Shown here: piece after piece, positions 29,256 through 44,200 of the stretch
Position numbering within the stretch: the stretch's first letter is position 1
Layout of the letters: the number at the start of each line of letters is the position of its first letter
NCBI GenBank assembly: GCA_024529925.1
Contig: JAFEUB010000785.1
Location: forward strand, 1-64,000
DNA from: Ophthalmolycus amberensis
Taxonomy: Eukaryota > Chordata > Actinopteri > Perciformes > Zoarcidae
Length of the DNA stretch: 64,000 nt
Direction of reading: 5' to 3'
Translations under genes and position numbers: made by a program
Notes under the pieces: model-generated
What the model was told of the DNA's origin: nothing
The model's input: the letters and a program-made list of their open reading frames with translations, nothing else
Database searches by the model: none

Positions 29256-32200
29256 TCCACATAGTTTCAAAGATTTTCTTCAGAAAAGTGGCTCAGGATA
29301 GTTGATTTCACAGTCTGATGTCATTTTCATGAATATCTGCAACTTTCAGCACTTTACTGGCATTTTCAATTTTTTATGCTCTTAAAGTGCGTTTCAGGCA
29401 GAGAGGAGGCCAAAAGTGGATTTTGTGAAATCCACATAGTTTCAAAGATTTTCTTCAGAAAAGTGGCTCAGGATAGTTGATTTCACAGTCTGATGTCATT
29501 TTCATGAATATCTGCAACTTTCAGCACTTTACTGGCATTTTCAATTTTTTATGCTCTTAAAGTGCGTTTCAGGCAGAGAGGAGGCCAAAAGTGGATTTTG
29601 TGAAATCCACATAGTTTCAAAGATTTTCTTCAGAAAAGTGGCTCAGGATAGTTGATTTCACAGTCTGATGTCATTTTCATGAATATCTGCAACTTTCAGC
29701 ACTTTACTGGCATTTTCAATTTTTTATGCTCTTAAAGTGCGTTTCAGGCAGAGAGGAGGCCAAAAGTGGATTTTGTGAAATCCACATAGTTTCAAAGATT
29801 TTCTTCAGAAAAGTGGCTCAGGATAGTTGATTTCACAGTCTGATGTCATTTTCATGAATATCTGCAACTTTCAGCACTTTACTGGCATTTTCAATTTTTT
29901 ATGCTCTTAAAGTGCGTTTCAGGCAGAGAGGAGGCCAAAAGTGGATTTTGTGAAATCCACATAGTTTCAAAGATTTTCTTCAGAAAAGTGGCTCAGGATA
30001 GTTGATTTCACAGTCTGATGTCATTTTCATGAATATCTGCAACTTTCAGCACTTTACTGGCATTTTCAAATTTTTATGCTCTTAAAGTGCGTTTCAGGCA
30101 GAGAGGAGGCCAAAAGTGGATTTTGTGAAATCCACATAGTTTCAAAGATTTTCTTCAGAAAAGTGGCTCAGGATAGTTGATTTCACAGTCTGATGTCATT
30201 TTCATGAATATCTGCAACTTTCAGCACTTTACTGGCATTTTCAATTTTTTATGCTCTTAAAGTGCGTTTCAGGCAGAGAGGAGGCCAAAAGTGGATTTTG
30301 TGAAATCCACATAGTTTCAAAGATTTTCTTCAGAAAAGTGGCTCAGGATAGTTGATTTCACAGTCTGATGTCATTTTCATGAATATCTGCAACTTTCAGC
30401 ACTTTACTGGCATTTTCAAAATGTTATGCTCTTAAAGTGCGTTTCAGGCAGAGAGGAGGCCAAAAGTGGATTTTGTGAAATCCACATAGTTTCAAAGATT
30501 TTCTTCAGAAAAGTGGCTCAGGATAGTTGATTTCACAGTCTGATGTCATTTTCATGAATATCTGCAACTTTCAGCACTTTACTGGCATTTTCAATTTGTT
30601 ATGCTCTTAAAGTGCGTTTCAGGCAGAGAGGAGGCCAAAAGTGGATTTTGTGAAATCCACATAGTTTCAAAGATTTTCTTCAGAAAAGTGGCTCAGGATA
30701 GTTGATTTCACAGTCTGATGTCATTTTCATGAATATCTGCAACTTTCAGCACTTTACTGGCATTTTCAATTTTTTATGCTCTTAAAGTGCGTTTCAGGCA
30801 GAGAGGAGGCCAAAAGTGGATTTTGTGAAATCCACATAGTTTCAAAGATTTTCTTCAGAAAAGTGGCTCAGGATAGTTGATTTCACAGTCTGATGTCATT
30901 TTCATGAATATCTGCAACTTTCAGCACTTTACTGGCATTTTCAATTTTTTATGCTCTTAAAGTGCGTTTCAGGCAGAGAGGAGGCCAAAAGTGGATTTTG
31001 TGAAATCCACATAGTTTCAAAGATTTTCTTCAGAAAAGTGGCTCAGGATAGTTGATTTCACAGTCTGATGTCATTTTCATGAATATCTGCAACTTTCAGC
31101 ACTTTACTGGCATTTTCAATTTTTTATGCTCTTAAAGTGCGTTTCAGGCAGAGAGGAGGCCAAAAGTGGATTTTGTGAAATCCACATAGTTTCAAAGATT
31201 TTCTTCAGAAAAGTGGCTCAGGATAGTTGATTTCACAGTCTGATGTCATTTTCATGAATATCTGCAACTTTCAGCACTTTACTGGCATTTTCAATTTTTA
31301 TGCTCTTAAAGTGCGTTTCAGGCAGAGAGGAGGCCAAAAGTGGATTTTGTGAAATCCACATAGTTTCAAAGATTTTCTTCAGAAAAGTGGCTCAGGATAG
31401 TTGATTTCACAGTCTGATGTCATTTTCATGAATATCTGCAACTTTCAGCACTTTACTGGCATTTTCAATTTTTATGCTCTTAAAGTGCGTTTCAGGCAGA
31501 GAGGAGGCCAAAAGTGGATTTTGTGAAATCCACATAGTTTCAAAGATTTTCTTCAGAAAAGTGGCTCAGGATAGTTGATTTCACAGTCTGATGTCATTTT
31601 CATGAATATCTGCAACTTTCAGCACTTTACTGGCATTTTCAATTTTTTATGCTCTTAAAGTGCGTTTCAGGCAGAGAGGAGGCCAAAAGTGGATTTTGTG
31701 AAATCCACATAGTTTCAAAGATTTTCTTCAGAAAAGTGGCTCAGGATAGTTGATTTCACAGTCTGATGTCATTTTCATGAATATCTGCAACTTTCAGCAC
31801 TTTACTGGCATTTTCAATTTTTTATGCTCTTAAAGTGCGTTTCAGGCAGAGAGGAGGCCAAAAGTGGATTTTGTGAAATCCACATAGTTTCAAAGATTTT
31901 CTTCAGAAAAGTGGCTCAGGATAGTTGATTTCACAGTCTGATGTCATTTTCATGAATATCTGCAACTTTCAGCACTTTACTGGCATTTTCAATTTTTATG
32001 CTCTTAAAGTGCGTTTCAGGCAGAGAGGAGGCCAAAAGTGGATTTTGTGAAATCCACATAGTTTCAAAGATTTTCTTCAGAAAAGTGGCTCAGGATAGTT
32101 GATTTCACAGTCTGATGTCATTTTCATGAATATCTGCAACTTTCAGCACTTTACTGGCATTTTCAATTTTTTATGCTCTTAAAGTGCGTTTCAGGCAGAG

Positions 32201-35200
32201 AGGAGGCCAAAAGTGGATTTTGTGAAATCCACATAGTTTCAAAGATTTTCTTCAGAAAAGTGGCTCAGGATAGTTGATTTCACAGTCTGATGTCATTTTC
32301 ATGAATATCTGCAACTTTCAGCACTTTACTGGCATTTTCAATTTTTATGCTCTTAAAGTGCGTTTCAGGCAGAGAGGAGGCCAAAAGTGGATTTTGTGAA
32401 ATCCACATAGTTTCAAAGATTTTCTTCAGAAAAGTGGCTCAGGATAGTTGATTTCACAGTCTGATGTCATTTTCATGAATATCTGCAACTTTCAGCACTT
32501 TACTGGCATTTTCAATTTTTATGCTCTTAAAGTGCGTTTCAGGCAGAGAGGAGGCCAAAAGTGGATTTTGTGAAATCCACATAGTTTCAAAGATTTTCTT
32601 CAGAAAAGTGGCTCAGGATAGTTGATTTCACAGTCTGATGTCATTTTCATGAATATCTGCAACTTTCAGCACTTTACTGGCATTTTCAATTTTTTATGCT
32701 CTTAAAGTGCGTTTCAGGCAGAGAGGAGGCCAAAAGTGGATTTTGTGAAATCCACATAGTTTCAAAGATTTTCTTCAGAAAAGTGGCTCAGGATAGTTGA
32801 TTTCACAGTCTGATGTCATTTTCATGAATATCTGCAACTTTCAGCACTTTACTGGCATTTTCAATTTTTTATGCTCTTAAAGTGCGTTTCAGGCAGAGAG
32901 GAGGCCAAAAGTGGATTTTGTGAAATCCACATAGTTTCAAAGATTTTCTTCAGAAAAGTGGCTCAGGATAGTTGATTTCACAGTCTGATGTCATTTTCAT
33001 GAATATCTGCAACTTTCAGCACTTTACTGGCATTTTCAAATTTTTATGCTCTTAAAGTGCGTTTCAGGCAGAGAGGAGGCCAAAAGTGGATTTTGTGAAA
33101 TCCACATAGTTTCAAAGATTTTCTTCAGAAAAGTGGCTCAGGATAGTTGATTTCACAGTCTGATGTCATTTTCATGAATATCTGCAACTTTCAGCACTTT
33201 ACTGGCATTTTCAATTTTTTATGCTCTTAAAGTGCGTTTCAGGCAGAGAGGAGGCCAAAAGTGGATTTTGTGAAATCCACATAGTTTCAAAGATTTTCTT
33301 CAGAAAAGTGGCTCAGGATAGTTGATTTCACAGTCTGATGTCATTTTCATGAATATCTGCAACTTTCAGCACTTTACTGGCATTTTCAATTTTTTATGCT
33401 CTTAAAGTGCGTTTCAGGCAGAGAGGAGGCCAAAAGTGGATTTTGTGAAATCCACATAGTTTCAAAGATTTTCTTCAGAAAAGTGGCTCAGGATAGTTGA
33501 TTTCACAGTCTGATGTCATTTTCATGAATATCTGCAACTTTCAGCACTTTACTGGCATTTTCAAAATTTTTATGCTCTTAAAGTGCGTTTCAGGCAGAGA
33601 GGAGGCCAAAAGTGGATTTTGTGAAATCCACATAGTTTCAAAGATTTTCTTCAGAAAAGTGGCTCAGGATAGTTGATTTCACAGTCTGATGTCATTTTCA
33701 TGAATATCTGCAACTTTCAGCACTTTACTGGCATTTTCAATTTTTTATGCTCTTAAAGTGCGTTTCAGGCAGAGAGGAGGCCAAAAGTGGATTTTGTGAA
33801 ATCCACATAGTTTCAAAGATTTTCTTCAGAAAAGTGGCTCAGGATAGTTGATTTCACAGTCTGATGTCATTTTCATGAATATCTGCAACTTTCAGCACTT
33901 TACTGGCATTTTCAAATTTTTATGCTCTTAAAGTGCGTTTCAGGCAGAGAGGAGGCCAAAAGTGGATTTTGTGAAATCCACATAGTTTCAAAGATTTTCT
34001 TCAGAAAAGTGGCTCAGGATAGTTGATTTCACAGTCTGATGTCATTTTCATGAATATCTGCAACTTTCAGCACTTTACTGGCATTTTCAATTTTTATGCT
34101 CTTAAAGTGCGTTTCAGGCAGAGAGGAGGCCAAAAGTGGATTTTGTGAAATCCACATAGTTTCAAAGATTTTCTTCAGAAAAGTGGCTCAGGATAGTTGA
34201 TTTCACAGTCTGATGTCATTTTCATGAATATCTGCAACTTTCAGCACTTTACTGGCATTTTCAATTTTTTATGCTCTTAAAGTGCGTTTCAGGCAGAGAG
34301 GAGGCCAAAAGTGGATTTTGTGAAATCCACATAGTTTCAAAGATTTTCTTCAGAAAAGTGGCTCAGGATAGTTGATTTCACAGTCTGATGTCATTTTCAT
34401 GAATATCTGCAACTTTCAGCACTTTACTGGCATTTTCAATTTTTATGCTCTTAAAGTGCGTTTCAGGCAGAGAGGAGGCCAAAAGTGGATTTTGTGAAAT
34501 CCACATAGTTTCAAAGATTTTCTTCAGAAAAGTGGCTCAGGATAGTTGATTTCACAGTCTGATGTCATTTTCATGAATATCTGCAACTTTCAGCACTTTA
34601 CTGGCATTTTCAATTTTTTATGCTCTTAAAGTGCGTTTCAGGCAGAGAGGAGGCCAAAAGTGGATTTTGTGAAATCCACATAGTTTCAAAGATTTTCTTC
34701 AGAAAAGTGGCTCAGGATAGTTGATTTCACAGTCTGATGTCATTTTCATGAATATCTGCAACTTTCAGCACTTTACTGGCATTTTCAATTTTTTATGCTC
34801 TTAAAGTGCGTTTCAGGCAGAGAGGAGGCCAAAAGTGGATTTTGTGAAATCCACATAGTTTCAAAGATTTTCTTCAGAAAAGTGGCTCAGGATAGTTGAT
34901 TTCACAGTCTGATGTCATTTTCATGAATATCTGCAACTTTCAGCACTTTACTGGCATTTTCAATTTTTTATGCTCTTAAAGTGCGTTTCAGGCAGAGAGG
35001 AGGCCAAAAGTGGATTTTGTGAAATCCACATAGTTTCAAAGATTTTCTTCAGAAAAGTGGCTCAGGATAGTTGATTTCACAGTCTGATGTCATTTTCATG
35101 AATATCTGCAACTTTCAGCACTTTACTGGCATTTTCAATTTTTTATGCTCTTAAAGTGCGTTTCAGGCAGAGAGGAGGCCAAAAGTGGATTTTGTGAAAT

Positions 35201-38200
35201 CCACATAGTTTCAAAGATTTTCTTCAGAAAAGTGGCTCAGGATAGTTGATTTCACAGTCTGATGTCATTTTCATGAATATCTGCAACTTTCAGCACTTTA
35301 CTGGCATTTTCAAAATTTTTATGCTCTTAAAGTGCGTTTCAGGCAGAGAGGAGGCCAAAAGTGGATTTTGTGAAATCCACATAGTTTCAAAGATTTTCTT
35401 CAGAAAAGTGGCTCAGGATAGTTGATTTCACAGTCTGATGTCATTTTCATGAATATCTGCAACTTTCAGCACTTTACTGGCATTTTCAATTTTTTATGCT
35501 CTTAAAGTGCGTTTCAGGCAGAGAGGAGGCCAAAAGTGGATTTTGTGAAATCCACATAGTTTCAAAGATTTTCTTCAGAAAAGTGGCTCAGGATAGTTGA
35601 TTTCACAGTCTGATGTCATTTTCATGAATATCTGCAACTTTCAGCACTTTACTGGCATTTTCAATTTTTTATGCTCTTAAAGTGCGTTTCAGGCAGAGAG
35701 GAGGCCAAAAGTGGATTTTGTGAAATCCACATAGTTTCAAAGATTTTCTTCAGAAAAGTGGCTCAGGATAGTTGATTTCACAGTCTGATGTCATTTTCAT
35801 GAATATCTGCAACTTTCAGCACTTTACTGGCATTTTCAATTTTTTATGCTCTTAAAGTGCGTTTCAGGCAGAGAGGAGGCCAAAAGTGGATTTTGTGAAA
35901 TCCACATAGTTTCAAAGATTTTCTTCAGAAAAGTGGCTCAGGATAGTTGATTTCACAGTCTGATGTCATTTTCATGAATATCTGCAACTTTCAGCACTTT
36001 ACTGGCATTTTCAATTTTTTATGCTCTTAAAGTGCGTTTCAGGCAGAGAGGAGGCCAAAAGTGGATTTTGTGAAATCCACATAGTTTCAAAGATTTTCTT
36101 CAGAAAAGTGGCTCAGGATAGTTGATTTCACAGTCTGATGTCATTTTCATGAATATCTGCAACTTTCAGCACTTTACTGGCATTTTCAATTTTTTATGCT
36201 CTTAAAGTGCGTTTCAGGCAGAGAGGAGGCCAAAAGTGGATTTTGTGAAATCCACATAGTTTCAAAGATTTTCTTCAGAAAAGTGGCTCAGGATAGTTGA
36301 TTTCACAGTCTGATGTCATTTTCATGAATATCTGCAACTTTCAGCACTTTACTGGCATTTTCAATTTTTTATGCTCTTAAAGTGCGTTTCAGGCAGAGAG
36401 GAGGCCAAAAGTGGATTTTGTGAAATCCACATAGTTTCAAAGATTTTCTTCAGAAAAGTGGCTCAGGATAGTTGATTTCACAGTCTGATGTCATTTTCAT
36501 GAATATCTGCAACTTTCAGCACTTTACTGGCATTTTCAAAATTTTTATGCTCTTAAAGTGCGTTTCAGGCAGAGAGGAGGCCAAAAGTGGATTTTGTGAA
36601 ATCCACATAGTTTCAAAGATTTTCTTCAGAAAAGTGGCTCAGGATAGTTGATTTCACAGTCTGATGTCATTTTCATGAATATCTGCAACTTTCAGCACTT
36701 TACTGGCATTTTCAATTTTTTATGCTCTTAAAGTGCGTTTCAGGCAGAGAGGAGGCCAAAAGTGGATTTTGTGAAATCCACATAGTTTCAAAGATTTTCT
36801 TCAGAAAAGTGGCTCAGGATAGTTGATTTCACAGTCTGATGTCATTTTCATGAATATCTGCAACTTTCAGCACTTTACTGGCATTTTCAATTTTTTATGC
36901 TCTTAAAGTGCGTTTCAGGCAGAGAGGAGGCCAAAAGTGGATTTTGTGAAATCCACATAGTTTCAAAGATTTTCTTCAGAAAAGTGGCTCAGGATAGTTG
37001 ATTTCACAGTCTGATGTCATTTTCATGAATATCTGCAACTTTCAGCACTTTACTGGCATTTTCAATTTTTATGCTCTTAAAGTGCGTTTCAGGCAGAGAG
37101 GAGGCCAAAAGTGGATTTTGTGAAATCCACATAGTTTCAAAGATTTTCTTCAGAAAAGTGGCTCAGGATAGTTGATTTCACAGTCTGATGTCATTTTCAT
37201 GAATATCTGCAACTTTCAGCACTTTACTGGCATTTTCAATTTTTTATGCTCTTAAAGTGCGTTTCAGGCAGAGAGGAGGCCAAAAGTGGATTTTGTGAAA
37301 TCCACATAGTTTCAAAGATTTTCTTCAGAAAAGTGGCTCAGGATAGTTGATTTCACAGTCTGATGTCATTTTCATGAATATCTGCAACTTTCAGCACTTT
37401 ACTGGCATTTTCAATTTTTATGCTCTTAAAGTGCGTTTCAGGCAGAGAGGAGGCCAAAAGTGGATTTTGTGAAATCCACATAGTTTCAAAGATTTTCTTC
37501 AGAAAAGTGGCTCAGGATAGTTGATTTCACAGTCTGATGTCATTTTCATGAATATCTGCAACTTTCAGCACTTTACTGGCATTTTCAAAATTTTTATGCT
37601 CTTAAAGTGCGTTTCAGGCAGAGAGGAGGCCAAAAGTGGATTTTGTGAAATCCACATAGTTTCAAAGATTTTCTTCAGAAAAGTGGCTCAGGATAGTTGA
37701 TTTCACAGTCTGATGTCATTTTCATGAATATCTGCAACTTTCAGCACTTTACTGGCATTTTCAATTTTTATGCTCTTAAAGTGCGTTTCAGGCAGAGAGG
37801 AGGCCAAAAGTGGATTTTGTGAAATCCACATAGTTTCAAAGATTTTCTTCAGAAAAGTGGCTCAGGATAGTTGATTTCACAGTCTGATGTCATTTTCATG
37901 AATATCTGCAACTTTCAGCACTTTACTGGCATTTTCAATTTTTTATGCTCTTAAAGTGCGTTTCAGGCAGAGAGGAGGCCAAAAGTGGATTTTGTGAAAT
38001 CCACATAGTTTCAAAGATTTTCTTCAGAAAAGTGGCTCAGGATAGTTGATTTCACAGTCTGATGTCATTTTCATGAATATCTGCAACTTTCAGCACTTTA
38101 CTGGCATTTTCAATTTTTTATGCTCTTAAAGTGCGTTTCAGGCAGAGAGGAGGCCAAAAGTGGATTTTGTGAAATCCACATAGTTTCAAAGATTTTCTTC

Positions 38201-41200
38201 AGAAAAGTGGCTCAGGATAGTTGATTTCACAGTCTGATGTCATTTTCATGAATATCTGCAACTTTCAGCACTTTACTGGCATTTTCAATTTTTTATGCTC
38301 TTAAAGTGCGTTTCAGGCAGAGAGGAGGCCAAAAGTGGATTTTGTGAAATCCACATAGTTTCAAAGATTTTCTTCAGAAAAGTGGCTCAGGATAGTTGAT
38401 TTCACAGTCTGATGTCATTTTCATGAATATCTGCAACTTTCAGCACTTTACTGGCATTTTCAATTTTTATGCTCTTAAAGTGCGTTTCAGGCAGAGAGGA
38501 GGCCAAAAGTGGATTTTGTGAAATCCACATAGTTTCAAAGATTTTCTTCAGAAAAGTGGCTCAGGATAGTTGATTTCACAGTCTGATGTCATTTTCATGA
38601 ATATCTGCAACTTTCAGCACTTTACTGGCATTTTCAATTTTTTATGCTCTTAAAGTGCGTTTCAGGCAGAGAGGAGGCCAAAAGTGGATTTTGTGAAATC
38701 CACATAGTTTCAAAGATTTTCTTCAGAAAAGTGGCTCAGGATAGTTGATTTCACAGTCTGATGTCATTTTCATGAATATCTGCAACTTTCAGCACTTTAC
38801 TGGCATTTTCAATTTTTTATGCTCTTAAAGTGCGTTTCAGGCAGAGAGGAGGCCAAAAGTGGATTTTGTGAAATCCACATAGTTTCAAAGATTTTCTTCA
38901 GAAAAGTGGCTCAGGATAGTTGATTTCACAGTCTGATGTCATTTTCATGAATATCTGCAACTTTCAGCACTTTACTGGCATTTTCAAATTTTTATGCTCT
39001 TAAAGTGCGTTTCAGGCAGAGAGGAGGCCAAAAGTGGATTTTGTGAAATCCACATAGTTTCAAAGATTTTCTTCAGAAAAGTGGCTCAGGATAGTTGATT
39101 TCACAGTCTGATGTCATTTTCATGAATATCTGCAACTTTCAGCACTTTACTGGCATTTTCAATTTTTTATGCTCTTAAAGTGCGTTTCAGGCAGAGAGGA
39201 GGCCAAAAGTGGATTTTGTGAAATCCACATAGTTTCAAAGATTTTCTTCAGAAAAGTGGCTCAGGATAGTTGATTTCACAGTCTGATGTCATTTTCATGA
39301 ATATCTGCAACTTTCAGCACTTTACTGGCATTTTCAATTTTTATGCTCTTAAAGTGCGTTTCAGGCAGAGAGGAGGCCAAAAGTGGATTTTGTGAAATCC
39401 ACATAGTTTCAAAGATTTTCTTCAGAAAAGTGGCTCAGGATAGTTGATTTCACAGTCTGATGTCATTTTCATGAATATCTGCAACTTTCAGCACTTTACT
39501 GGCATTTTCAATTTTTTATGCTCTTAAAGTGCGTTTCAGGCAGAGAGGAGGCCAAAAGTGGATTTTGTGAAATCCACATAGTTTCAAAGATTTTCTTCAG
39601 AAAAGTGGCTCAGGATAGTTGATTTCACAGTCTGATGTCATTTTCATGAATATCTGCAACTTTCAGCACTTTACTGGCATTTTCAATTTTTTATGCTCTT
39701 AAAGTGCGTTTCAGGCAGAGAGGAGGCCAAAAGTGGATTTTGTGAAATCCACATAGTTTCAAAGATTTTCTTCAGAAAAGTGGCTCAGGATAGTTGATTT
39801 CACAGTCTGATGTCATTTTCATGAATATCTGCAACTTTCAGCACTTTACTGGCATTTTCAATTTTTATGCTCTTAAAGTGCGTTTCAGGCAGAGAGGAGG
39901 CCAAAAGTGGATTTTGTGAAATCCACATAGTTTCAAAGATTTTCTTCAGAAAAGTGGCTCAGGATAGTTGATTTCACAGTCTGATGTCATTTTCATGAAT
40001 ATCTGCAACTTTCAGCACTTTACTGGCATTTTCAATTTTTTATGCTCTTAAAGTGCGTTTCAGGCAGAGAGGAGGCCAAAAGTGGATTTTGTGAAATCCA
40101 CATAGTTTCAAAGATTTTCTTCAGAAAAGTGGCTCAGGATAGTTGATTTCACAGTCTGATGTCATTTTCATGAATATCTGCAACTTTCAGCACTTTACTG
40201 GCATTTTCAATTTTTTATGCTCTTAAAGTGCGTTTCAGGCAGAGAGGAGGCCAAAAGTGGATTTTGTGAAATCCACATAGTTTCAAAGATTTTCTTCAGA
40301 AAAGTGGCTCAGGATAGTTGATTTCACAGTCTGATGTCATTTTCATGAATATCTGCAACTTTCAGCACTTTACTGGCATTTTCAATTTTTTATGCTCTTA
40401 AAGTGCGTTTCAGGCAGAGAGGAGGCCAAAAGTGGATTTTGTGAAATCCACATAGTTTCAAAGATTTTCTTCAGAAAAGTGGCTCAGGATAGTTGATTTC
40501 ACAGTCTGATGTCATTTTCATGAATATCTGCAACTTTCAGCACTTTACTGGCATTTTCAATTTTTATGCTCTTAAAGTGCGTTTCAGGCAGAGAGGAGGC
40601 CAAAAGTGGATTTTGTGAAATCCACATAGTTTCAAAGATTTTCTTCAGAAAAGTGGCTCAGGATAGTTGATTTCACAGTCTGATGTCATTTTCATGAATA
40701 TCTGCAACTTTCAGCACTTTACTGGCATTTTCAATTTTTTATGCTCTTAAAGTGCGTTTCAGGCAGAGAGGAGGCCAAAAGTGGATTTTGTGAAATCCAC
40801 ATAGTTTCAAAGATTTTCTTCAGAAAAGTGGCTCAGGATAGTTGATTTCACAGTCTGATGTCATTTTCATGAATATCTGCAACTTTCAGCACTTTACTGG
40901 CATTTTCAATTTTTTATGCTCTTAAAGTGCGTTTCAGGCAGAGAGGAGGCCAAAAGTGGATTTTGTGAAATCCACATAGTTTCAAAGATTTTCTTCAGAA
41001 AAGTGGCTCAGGATAGTTGATTTCACAGTCTGATGTCATTTTCATGAATATCTGCAACTTTCAGCACTTTACTGGCATTTTCAATTTTTATGCTCTTAAA
41101 GTGCGTTTCAGGCAGAGAGGAGGCCAAAAGTGGATTTTGTGAAATCCACATAGTTTCAAAGATTTTCTTCAGAAAAGTGGCTCAGGATAGTTGATTTCAC

Positions 41201-44200
41201 AGTCTGATGTCATTTTCATGAATATCTGCAACTTTCAGCACTTTACTGGCATTTTCAATTTTTATGCTCTTAAAGTGCGTTTCAGGCAGAGAGGAGGCCA
41301 AAAGTGGATTTTGTGAAATCCACATAGTTTCAAAGATTTTCTTCAGAAAAGTGGCTCAGGATAGTTGATTTCACAGTCTGATGTCATTTTCATGAATATC
41401 TGCAACTTTCAGCACTTTACTGGCATTTTCAATTTTTTATGCTCTTAAAGTGCGTTTCAGGCAGAGAGGAGGCCAAAAGTGGATTTTGTGAAATCCACAT
41501 AGTTTCAAAGATTTTCTTCAGAAAAGTGGCTCAGGATAGTTGATTTCACAGTCTGATGTCATTTTCATGAATATCTGCAACTTTCAGCACTTTACTGGCA
41601 TTTTCAATTTTTATGCTCTTAAAGTGCGTTTCAGGCAGAGAGGAGGCCAAAAGTGGATTTTGTGAAATCCACATAGTTTCAAAGATTTTCTTCAGAAAAG
41701 TGGCTCAGGATAGTTGATTTCACAGTCTGATGTCATTTTCATGAATATCTGCAACTTTCAGCACTTTACTGGCATTTTCAATTTTTTATGCTCTTAAAGT
41801 GCGTTTCAGGCAGAGAGGAGGCCAAAAGTGGATTTTGTGAAATCCACATAGTTTCAAAGATTTTCTTCAGAAAAGTGGCTCAGGATAGTTGATTTCACAG
41901 TCTGATGTCATTTTCATGAATATCTGCAACTTTCAGCACTTTACTGGCATTTTCAATTTTTATGCTCTTAAAGTGCGTTTCAGGCAGAGAGGAGGCCAAA
42001 AGTGGATTTTGTGAAATCCACATAGTTTCAAAGATTTTCTTCAGAAAAGTGGCTCAGGATAGTTGATTTCACAGTCTGATGTCATTTTCATGAATATCTG
42101 CAACTTTCAGCACTTTACTGGCATTTTCAATTTTTATGCTCTTAAAGTGCGTTTCAGGCAGAGAGGAGGCCAAAAGTGGATTTTGTGAAATCCACATAGT
42201 TTCAAAGATTTTCTTCAGAAAAGTGGCTCAGGATAGTTGATTTCACAGTCTGATGTCATTTTCATGAATATCTGCAACTTTCAGCACTTTACTGGCATTT
42301 TCAATTTTTTATGCTCTTAAAGTGCGTTTCAGGCAGAGAGGAGGCCAAAAGTGGATTTTGTGAAATCCACATAGTTTCAAAGATTTTCTTCAGAAAAGTG
42401 GCTCAGGATAGTTGATTTCACAGTCTGATGTCATTTTCATGAATATCTGCAACTTTCAGCACTTTACTGGCATTTTCAATTTTTTATGCTCTTAAAGTGC
42501 GTTTCAGGCAGAGAGGAGGCCAAAAGTGGATTTTGTGAAATCCACATAGTTTCAAAGATTTTCTTCAGAAAAGTGGCTCAGGATAGTTGATTTCACAGTC
42601 TGATGTCATTTTCATGAATATCTGCAACTTTCAGCACTTTACTGGCATTTTCAATTTTTATGCTCTTAAAGTGCGTTTCAGGCAGAGAGGAGGCCAAAAG
42701 TGGATTTTGTGAAATCCACATAGTTTCAAAGATTTTCTTCAGAAAAGTGGCTCAGGATAGTTGATTTCACAGTCTGATGTCATTTTCATGAATATCTGCA
42801 ACTTTCAGCACTTTACTGGCATTTTCAATTTTTTATGCTCTTAAAGTGCGTTTCAGGCAGAGAGGAGGCCAAAAGTGGATTTTGTGAAATCCACATAGTT
42901 TCAAAGATTTTCTTCAGAAAAGTGGCTCAGGATAGTTGATTTCACAGTCTGATGTCATTTTCATGAATATCTGCAACTTTCAGCACTTTACTGGCATTTT
43001 CAATTTTTATGCTCTTAAAGTGCGTTTCAGGCAGAGAGGAGGCCAAAAGTGGATTTTGTGAAATCCACATAGTTTCAAAGATTTTCTTCAGAAAAGTGGC
43101 TCAGGATAGTTGATTTCACAGTCTGATGTCATTTTCATGAATATCTGCAACTTTCAGCACTTTACTGGCATTTTCAATTTTTTATGCTCTTAAAGTGCGT
43201 TTCAGGCAGAGAGGAGGCCAAAAGTGGATTTTGTGAAATCCACATAGTTTCAAAGATTTTCTTCAGAAAAGTGGCTCAGGATAGTTGATTTCACAGTCTG
43301 ATGTCATTTTCATGAATATCTGCAACTTTCAGCACTTTACTGGCATTTTCAATTTTTTATGCTCTTAAAGTGCGTTTCAGGCAGAGAGGAGGCCAAAAGT
43401 GGATTTTGTGAAATCCACATAGTTTCAAAGATTTTCTTCAGAAAAGTGGCTCAGGATAGTTGATTTCACAGTCTGATGTCATTTTCATGAATATCTGCAA
43501 CTTTCAGCACTTTACTGGCATTTTCAATTTTTTATGCTCTTAAAGTGCGTTTCAGGCAGAGAGGAGGCCAAAAGTGGATTTTGTGAAATCCACATAGTTT
43601 CAAAGATTTTCTTCAGAAAAGTGGCTCAGGATAGTTGATTTCACAGTCTGATGTCATTTTCATGAATATCTGCAACTTTCAGCACTTTACTGGCATTTTC
43701 AATTTTTATGCTCTTAAAGTGCGTTTCAGGCAGAGAGGAGGCCAAAAGTGGATTTTGTGAAATCCACATAGTTTCAAAGATTTTCTTCAGAAAAGTGGCT
43801 CAGGATAGTTGATTTCACAGTCTGATGTCATTTTCATGAATATCTGCAACTTTCAGCACTTTACTGGCATTTTCAAATTTTTATGCTCTTAAAGTGCGTT
43901 TCAGGCAGAGAGGAGGCCAAAAGTGGATTTTGTGAAATCCACATAGTTTCAAAGATTTTCTTCAGAAAAGTGGCTCAGGATAGTTGATTTCACAGTCTGA
44001 TGTCATTTTCATGAATATCTGCAACTTTCAGCACTTTACTGGCATTTTCAATTTTTATGCTCTTAAAGTGCGTTTCAGGCAGAGAGGAGGCCAAAAGTGG
44101 ATTTTGTGAAATCCACATAGTTTCAAAGATTTTCTTCAGAAAAGTGGCTCAGGATAGTTGATTTCACAGTCTGATGTCATTTTCATGAATATCTGCAACT